NCBI GenBank assembly: GCA_947683425.1
Contig: CANTUQ010000055.1
Coordinates: 8,502,501-8,566,500 of the forward strand
Source of the DNA: Excoecaria cochinchinensis
Lineage: Eukaryota; Streptophyta; Magnoliopsida; Malpighiales; Euphorbiaceae
Length of the DNA: 64,000 bases
Direction of reading: 5' to 3'
Under the pieces are notes generated by a model. It had not been told where the DNA came from. It worked only from the letters and a program-made list of their open reading frames with translations, and searched no databases. Both the position numbers and the translations under genes were made by a program. This document shows, piece by piece, positions 57,777 to 64,000 of this stretch (position 1 is the stretch's first letter; each line of letters starts with the position of its first letter).

Positions 57777-60000
57777 TGTAACACACCGTTTCCCACCCTA
57801 GTAGTTTGAGCCATATTACATGCAAGTGTGTATGTGTATTTTGGCATGTGTTAATTTCATTTATTTGAGTTTTATGCATGTTGATTGGGTTTGCTAGAGT
57901 GTGAGTGTATGTATGGAGTTAGTGTGTGAGCTAGTGTGGTTAGACTTGGGTGTAGTGTAGAAGAGGGTAATAGGGTGTGAGTGATCAAATTCCACCAACT
58001 CCTATTTGACATGTGGCAAGGAAAGAGAAATAGGGGTATAAATAGTTAGGAGAGAGAAAATGAGAGAGAGCCAAGTTTCAGCCCTCTCCTGTTTCCCCTC
58101 TCCCTGCCTTGTCTCCTCTCTTCCTTCTTCCTCTTTTGTGTCCTAGAATTGGTTTAAGTGGGTGTTGGTGGAAATTGATCAACTTAAGAGTTAAATTAGT
58201 AAGTTTTAGTTAGTTTCTTTCTTGTTCTTCATCTTTTCCTTTGATTGTTGTTAGTGTGTGTTCTTGGGTTAGGGTTTTGAGTTTTGTGTGCTTTGGGTTG
58301 TGTTTGCTCAGACATTCCTCCTAGAGAACCTAAGGGTAAGGATAAGGCAAATGGAAGTGGAGCCCTTTGATTTGGAGCGAAGGAGATCAAGGTTTGGGAA
58401 TTTATGATTTTGGAGTATTATTTGATTATATTGGTTTTGAGTTGATTTTTCTGGAAATTTATGAGGTTTAAGTTGTTTAAGTTTGTCTAAATGTTTTGGA
58501 TTTTGAATAATTTGTGTTGAGATGCTTTAGATGAGGAATATTGAACCAAAGTATATATTTGAATGAAGTTTTGAAGTAACTTTGCTGGTTTGTTGAATTA
58601 TAGATTTTGATTATGTTAGTTTCATGTTTTAATTGTGGTTGTTCGTATAGAAGTTAGGTTTTATGATGGTTATGATGATTTAAAATTTTAATTTGAGTTG
58701 TGTTGAGGTTTGGGTGAATTAGAGATTTGGGTAAAATTTTGGAGGAGATGTGATTCTGCAGAATTGCTGGAGAACTGGAAAATGCAACTTTGTCGCGAGC
58801 ATGGCAGAGCTGGGTGATTCCAGCTCTCATGGTAGGCCGAGCTTTGTTCTTCCGAGCTACAACATCACGCATGCTATCGCGAGCGTGACAGAATGCATAG
58901 TACCGAGCTGAGGCTAGGCAGCACTATCATGAGCGTATGCGAGTGCGCGATCGCGATATCGGGCTATTCTATCGCGAGCGCGATAGGAGCCCATCTATTC
59001 TTTTGCTCGCGAGCACGGTACTCAGGGAGCTTTGCCCCTGTCGTGAGCGCGACACCTCCTGCTTTTCAAAACGGGATTTCTTTTGTGCTTTCGATATTTA
59101 TTATTCGAACTTGTGATGTTATTAGACTTATGCATGGATGATTTTATGAACAATATGAATATGAATGGATGATTTATGCATGGCCTGCAAGAGTCAAATT
59201 AGTGGATAGTTAGGCATGCTTAATAGAGTTCAATAGCTGCAGCCCCAATGTGTTTCGGACCGTGATCAGGTCCCTATTTGGATCCTCGCGATCCTCAATG
59301 TGTTCGAATCTTGTTTTAGATCCTCCAATGTGAAAATATTTTGAATGAGAAAATTAAAGATATTGCTTTTCGATTATACCCTCAGTTACCCCAATGTGTT
59401 CACTCGTTATCCGTTATTGTGAGTCAGCAAGCATTCTGTTGTGATTATGAGCTTTGGAATATAATTGATAATGATCAAGCTATGATTTAGTATACGTGAT
59501 TATAAGCATGTGCCATGTTGTGTGTGTTTTGCTGTAACGACCATTGTGAATGGCCGTTCCTATTATTGTGTGTTTTCTCCACTAAGCGTTATCACTTAGC
59601 ACGGGTGTTTCATCCGTATAGGTGCGAAAGGAGTCGAGTTTTTGGGAGATTCTCCGTAGGTCCAGCCAACATAGAAGGATTGAAGTGTTATAGCTTAGTT
59701 TTGTATATAAGTTCTTTTTGTAATATTTTGGGCTCTCTTATTGTATTTATTCTTTTGTAATGCTTCCACTATGTATTTTGGAAGATGGAATTTTTGTAAT
59801 ATCAGTTCTGTGCAGAATATTTTTGTAATGAACCTTTGATATCAATGAATGATCTTTGAGCTTTGAAAGTTTTAATTTCCACTGTAGTCTATATTATGTA
59901 TTTATTTTTATATTTATCATGTTTGGTGACACCCTTGCTTGTACGGGTTCTCTCTCCCTTCGTGGATGAGTTCTCCTACGTATGGGTAAGGGGTGTTACA
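57777..60000 (+). repeat. 5' LTR of the Tekay-like element
   Basis: 2224 bp, TGTAACACACC to GGGTGTTACA. The interior palindrome cluster at 58790-59060 includes a perfect CTATCGCG-AG-CGCGATAG at 58969-58986. The inverted repeat CTAAGCGTTATCACTTAG (59582-59599) matches the solo LTR at 54379. Confidence 0.93.
58037..58044 (+). promoter_or_regulatory. TATA box of the Tekay-like LTR
   Basis: TATAAATA followed about 40 bp later by a pyrimidine-rich block (58077-58140), a plausible transcription start region. Supported only by position and sequence. Confidence 0.6.
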
Positions 60001-60005
60001 ATTTT

Positions 60006-60018
60006 TGGTATCAGAGCC
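60006..60018 (+). other. Primer-binding site, initiator-Met tRNA
   Basis: TGGTATCAGAGCC, complementary over 13 bases to the 3' end of plant initiator-Met tRNA, five bases after the LTR. Confidence 0.95.
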
Positions 60019-60108
60019 TAGGTTTAGGCATTTCTGGGTGTTTGTATAGTATAGATATATGTTTAGGACTGTGTTGGCCTAATGTGGATGTCTTTATGTT
60101 TGTTATAG

Positions 60109-61335
60109 ATGGAGTCTGCGCGTGGATCACTCGAGGGGTCAACTGAGAGTGCTAATCCCCAATAGCAAGATCCCTCAATGTCTAGTCTGGCTCAGCCAGC
60201 TAGGGTGCAGTTTGAGGCCGCAGCCATGCCTTTTGAGGCTATTTTGAAAATATCTCAGGACATGGCTCGGGTCTTAGAAAGGGTTACTGCTCCGAGAGCC
60301 CGATAGAGAGTATGAGAAAAGCTAGGGCGAAAGATTTCTATAGAATGAGCTTAGATGAGTCTGAGTTGGCAGAGAAGTGGATCGAGAAGGTGGAAAGAGT
60401 TCTTGAGGAGATTTGTTGTCCTCCTAAGAGGCAAGTTGAGTGTGTTGTTGCCTTACTCCAAGGATCGGCCTATGACTGGTAGAAGTTGGTCCGTAGGCAT
60501 CCCCAGTTGCAAGATCCGGTCACATGGGAGTTCTTTGAACGGAAATTTTTGAGTAAGTATGTGACCAAGGCTTATAAAGAGGCTAAGTAGGCTCAGTTCT
60601 TAAGTCTGAAGCAGAGGGCAATGTCGGTTGCAGAGTATGAGAAGGAGTTCAATCGACTTGGGAAGTATGCTCCTTCAGATATTTTGATAGAAGAGTTTCG
60701 GTGTCAGCATTTCGAGGCCAGGTTGAACAAGTCCTTGAGAGCCATGCTCATATCTCTAATGAGTACTCCTGCTATCAATTATTATCAGATTGTTTAAGCA
60801 GCTGTGCGGGTAGAGAGGTCTGAGTCAATTTTAAAGGAGAGAGCTCAAAGGAGGAATCCCCCTCGTAGAGGTTCATCCTCGGGTAAGAGATCGAGGAGCC
60901 CGCAGGATGAGTCCTCTTCTGGTCCCCCTTTAAGGGGTAGAAGGCAGGGATCTACAGTTAGTTTGAGTGCTGGTAGAGGTAGTTCTGGTGGAAGAGGTGA
61001 GGTGGTGCCCGAGTGTTCTCACTGTAGTAAGCGCCACAAGGGCGAATGTAGATGGCTTACTGGAGGATGTTTCCATTATGAAAGCATCGATCACTTTCTG
61101 GCTAACTGTCCAAAGTTGAGTGAGAACACTAGGGATCAGCAAGAAGCTAGTCGGTCGGGGTCTAATGCTCCTCAAGCTAGTCGAGGCAGAGGCAGAGGTA
61201 GAGGTCGAGGTGGTCAGCCTAAAAAGGGTGCTCCATCGGAGTCAGTAGATCGTCCTCAGATAGTGCCAGCAAGGGCCTATGTGATGAGAGCTCGGGATGA
61301 GCAAGATGCACCCGATGTGACTGCAGGTAAGTTTC
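60109..61335 (+). pseudogene. gag: Broken gag of the Tekay-like element
   Basis: The start ATG is at 60109. Early stops at 60163 and 60304 and a frame change near 60310 break it. The Retrotrans_gag block follows (FYRMSLDESELAEKWIEK, WEFFERKFLSKYV, MSVAEYEKEFNRLGKYAP), with further stops at 60480, 60588 and near 60796. From 60804 a 184-codon open stretch holds a basic Arg/Ser-rich segment and a CCHC zinc-knuckle region (CFHYESIDHFLANC) in which the second Cys is Tyr. It then has a GRGRGRGRGG tract and ends ARDEQDAPDVTAG, the usual junction with protease, but no protease follows. Confidence 0.85.
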
Positions 61336-62226
61336 TACTCTGTGGATGTGTTCCCTAGTGAGTTGCCTGGGTTACCTCTAGAGAGAGAAGTGGAGTTGTC
61401 CATAGAGATATTATCGGGTACTGCCCCCATTTCTAATGTACCTTATCGAATGGCTCCTGTAGAATTGAGAGAACTTAAAACTCAATTACAAGAGCTATTG
61501 GATAAAGGCTTTATTAGACCCAGCATATCTACTTGGTGAGCTTTGGTTTTGTTTGTAAAGAAGAAGGCTGTGACGTTGAGAATGTGCATCGATTACCGTC
61601 AGATTAATAAGGTTACTGTGAAGAATAAGTACCCGTTACCTAGGATTGAGGATTTATTTGATCAGCTTAGAGGTGCGGGAATCTTTTCTAAGATTGATCT
61701 TTGGTTTGAGTATTATCAGCTTCGGGTTAAGGATGCAGATGTGGTTAAGACTGCATTTCGGATGTGATATGGCCACTATAAAGTTCTTGTGATGCTATTT
61801 GGTTTGACCAATGCACCTGCGGCTTTTATGGATCTAATGAACAGAGTGTTTAGGCCATATCTCGACCGATTTATTATAGTATTCATTGAAGACATTCTGG
61901 TTTACTCGAAAAATGAGAGTGAGCATGAAGAGCATCTTCGGATAGTGCTTCAGGTTTTGAGAGATCACCATTTGTTTGTGAAGCTTAGTAAGTGTGATTT
62001 TTGGCTTAAGGAAGTGTCCTTTTTTGGCCATATTGTTTCGGCTAAAGGTATTCAAGTTGATCCGGCCAAGATTGAAGCGATTGTGAATTGGAAGGCGCCT
62101 AGGAATGTGCCCGAGGTGAGAAGTTTTCTAGGTTTGGTTGGTTATTATTGGCGATTTTTTGAGGGATTTTCGGTTATTGCTGCTCCTATGACTAGACTTT
62201 TGAGGAAAGGGGTCAAGTTTGAGTAG
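61336..62226 (+). pseudogene. pol: Reverse transcriptase of the Tekay-like element, broken
   Basis: It begins with VFPSELPGLPLEREVE directly after the gag end. The Ty3/gypsy reverse-transcriptase blocks are in order: VPYRMAPVEL, MCIDYRQINKVTVKNKYPLP, FSKIDL, LFGLTNAPAAFMDLMN, then the catalytic-site block FIEDILVYS, where the family normally has two Asp in a row. WLKEVSFFGHIVS and FLGLVGYYWRF follow. Stops at 61537-61539, 61765-61767 and 62224-62226 interrupt it. No aspartyl-protease motif (DSGA/T type) lies between gag and this domain. Confidence 0.9.
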
Positions 62227-62700
62227 TCTGACAAGTGTCAGTCACGTTTTGAGAAATTGAAGAGATTATTGATCGAAGCTCCTGTCTTACTCAACCCACT
62301 TTGGGTAAGGAATTTGTAATGTGCAGTGATGCTTTAAGAGTTGGGCTTGGTTGTGTCTTGATGTAAGAGGGGAAGATTGTGGCTTATGTGTCTCGTTAAT
62401 TGAAGCCTCACGAGAAGAATTATCCGATGCATGATCCAGAGTTAGCGGCTGTGATCTTTGATCTTAAGATTTGGCAGCATTATCTGTATGGGGAGACATG
62501 TAGGATTTTCATGGATCATAAGAGTTTGAAGTATCTCCTCACGCAAAAAGAGCTGAATATGAGGCAACGCCGTTAGTTGGAGCTATTTAAGGATTGTGAC
62601 TGCATTCTGGAATACCATCCGAGTAAAGCAAATGTGGTTGTCGATGCTTTGAGTCGAAAATCAATGTCAGCTTTGGTATTGAAGCGTTGTAAGTGGAGAT
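62227..62700 (+). pseudogene. pol: RNase H of the Tekay-like element, broken
   Basis: KPHEKNYPMHDPELAAVIF, WQHYLYGETCRIFMDHKSLKY and YHPSKANVVVDALSRK are the standard Ty3/gypsy RNase H blocks. A frameshift lies near 62300, and stops occur at 62364-62366, 62397-62399 and 62574-62576. Confidence 0.88.
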
Positions 62701-63738
62701 TGGATTTGGAAGGGGCTTTGGTTGCCCAATTGAAAGCTACGCCGTCTTTGAGGCAGTTGATTATTGATTCCCAGAAAGACGATGTGAAATTACAGCAAGT
62801 TTTGCAAGAAGTTCAGATTGGTAAGCAATTTGAGTTTTCAGTTTTGGATAGGGTGCTTATGTATAGGAATCGTTTGTGTGTAACTGAGAATGATGAGTTA
62901 AAGAAGAAGCTTATGATGGAAGCACACAATATGGTCTTTACTATGCATCCTGGTAGTGAGAAAATGTATAGAGATTTGAAGCAGTTTTATTGGTGGCCTG
63001 GAATAAAGAGGGATATTGTGGAGTTTGTGGCTAAGTGTTTGACTTGTCAGTAGGTAAAGGCCGAGCATCAAGTTTCTTCGGGACTGCTTAACCCTTTACC
63101 CATCCCTCAGTGGAAATGGGATGACATCACGATGGATTTTGTATCAGGCTTGCCTATGACTCAGAGGAAGCATGATTCGGTTTGGGTTATTATGGATCGA
63201 CTCACTAAGTCAGTGCACTTTCTGCCTGTTAGAGTTGATTATTCGATGGATAAGTTATCTGATATCTATGTGAATGAAGTGGTCAGATTGCATGGTATTC
63301 CGTTGTCGATAGTGTCAGATCGGGATCCAAGGTTCACATCGAAGTTTTGGAAAGAGTTGCAAGCAGCTTTGGGTGCTCGGTTGAATTTTAGTACGGCTTT
63401 TCATCCTTAGTCAGACGGGCAATCAGAGCGGGTTATACAAATTCTAAAGGATATGCTTCGGGGTTGTGCTTTGGAATTTTTAGGCAGTTGGGATAAGTAT
63501 ATATCGCTCATGGATTTTGCCTACAACAATAGTTATCAGTCAAGTATTGGAATGTCACCATTTGAAGCTCTTTATGGACCACAGTATAGGACTCCGGTTT
63601 ATTGGACAGAATTGACTGAGTGTGCTTTTGTTGGGCCTTAGATGGTAAGAGATACAGAAGAGAAGATTCGAGTGGTTCGGCAGAATCTGAAGATAGCCAA
63701 GGATAGACAGAGGTCTTATGCTAATTTGAAGAGGAAGG
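62701..63738 (+). pseudogene. pol: Integrase of the Tekay-like element, broken and cut off
   Basis: A zinc-binding domain is followed by the core: HNMVFTMHPGSEKMYRDLK with CLTC (HHCC), then MDFVSGLPMT, WVIMDRLTKSVHFLPV, IVSDRDPRFTSKFW, SDGQSERVIQ and MDFAYNNSYQSSIGMSPFEA, which carry the DDE residues. Stops at 63051-63053, 63409-63411 and 63639-63641. Cut at 63738 by an LTR insertion, so the C-terminal part is not visible. Confidence 0.9.
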
Positions 63739-64000
63739 TGTGACGCGCGCCGGAACCCGAAAACCCAGCAAGGGCCCTCTCTTTGAATCCGCTTTAGGAT
63801 TCGAGGTAAGGAGGTTCGCGTCTTTTGGATCATGGGCGCTATGAGGCATCATCGGTGTATCCCTTCCAATAGAACATTGGGGAGAATAACCTAGCCTATT
63901 GACGCCTAAAGGCACCTTTGAGGTATTTGGAGTCGCCACCCAATTTGCAAGAAATTGGGAAAATGTTTCTCACCTCTATTGGTCTAAACCAGAGATATGG
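63739..64000 (-). mobile_element. Start of an inverted Ogre/Tat-like LTR
   Basis: Begins TGTGACGCGCGCCGG on the plus strand, the same LTR edge as in element A, and then matches the last 250 bp of the element B LTR in reverse (CAATTTCTTGCAAATTGGG near 63940-63960; CGCCTAAAGGCACC near 63902). It runs off the window, and whether an entire element follows is unknown. Confidence 0.85.

Larger units (their letters stand above)
57777..63738 (+). mobile_element. Tekay/Del-like Ty3/gypsy retrotransposon, 5' part
   Basis: LTR 57777-60000, perfect initiator-Met primer site, gag, reverse transcriptase, RNase H and integrase in Ty3/gypsy order on the plus strand. The protease is missing and the frame is broken by about a dozen stops and at least two frameshifts. 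At 63739 an inverted Ogre/Tat-like LTR has inserted; the rest of integrase, any chromodomain and the 3' LTR lie beyond the window. Assignment to Tekay/Del rests on the long LTR, the primer type and the integrase sequence. Confidence 0.92.

Noticed and set aside
60355..60552. 65-codon frame MSLSWQ... in the gag region of the Tekay-like element
   Set aside because: Out of frame with the conserved gag block that covers the same bases.

Overview
This window is plant nuclear DNA, most likely from the repeat-rich (pericentromeric-type) part of a eudicot chromosome. It is AT-rich and almost wholly built of nested transposable elements. Evidence for a plant: plant-type Ty1/copia, Ty3/gypsy (Tekay/Del-like and Ogre/Tat-like), hAT, CACTA and PIF/Harbinger-like elements; primer sites matching plant initiator-Met and Arg tRNAs; plant-style introns. 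I found no intact host gene, rRNA, tRNA or CRISPR array. The species cannot be named from this alone.

Layout. 1-1371: inverted partial Tekay-like LTR. 1374-4768: copia-type solo LTR (5-bp duplication ACACC) carrying a truncated Tekay-like LTR (1750 to about 3867). 4928-5568: small hAT-like MITE. 6354-14957: a second, weaker MITE split by a decayed minus-strand copia element, 7142-14893 (duplication CAAAT). 15242-20120: hAT transposon (duplication CCCAAAAT) with a nearly intact minus-strand transposase. 20668-37691: a three-level nest. A hAT-like MITE (duplication GAAAATAT) holds a CACTA element (21479-37561, duplication ATA), which holds a gag-only Ogre/Tat-like retrotransposon (24439-36506, minus). 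38802-40308: two related PIF/Harbinger-like MITEs, one inside the other. 41252-53479: second gag-only Ogre/Tat-like element (plus), with large tandem arrays and a second LTR that runs on into leader sequence. 53480-57232: inverted LTR split by a solo LTR (54379-56989, duplication TAAGT). 57233-57776: LTR-like fragment made of GC-rich hairpins. 57777-63738: Tekay/Del-like Ty3/gypsy element with a decayed gag-pol. 63739-64000: start of another inverted Ogre/Tat-like LTR inserted in that pol.

How the parts relate. The two gag-only elements share LTR ends, an Arg-tRNA-type primer site, gag, a short pol relic and a long 3' noncoding region with tandem repeats. They look like one non-autonomous lineage that would need pol supplied in trans. 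The strongest oddity is a 1201-bp unit spanning the leader, primer site and part of the LTR of the first element. It is present in three near-identical head-to-tail copies, far more alike than the two LTRs of the same element. A second theme is that nearly every LTR family here carries short GC/CpG-rich inverted repeats in an otherwise AT-rich LTR. One of these hairpin sets shows paired base changes in its arms.
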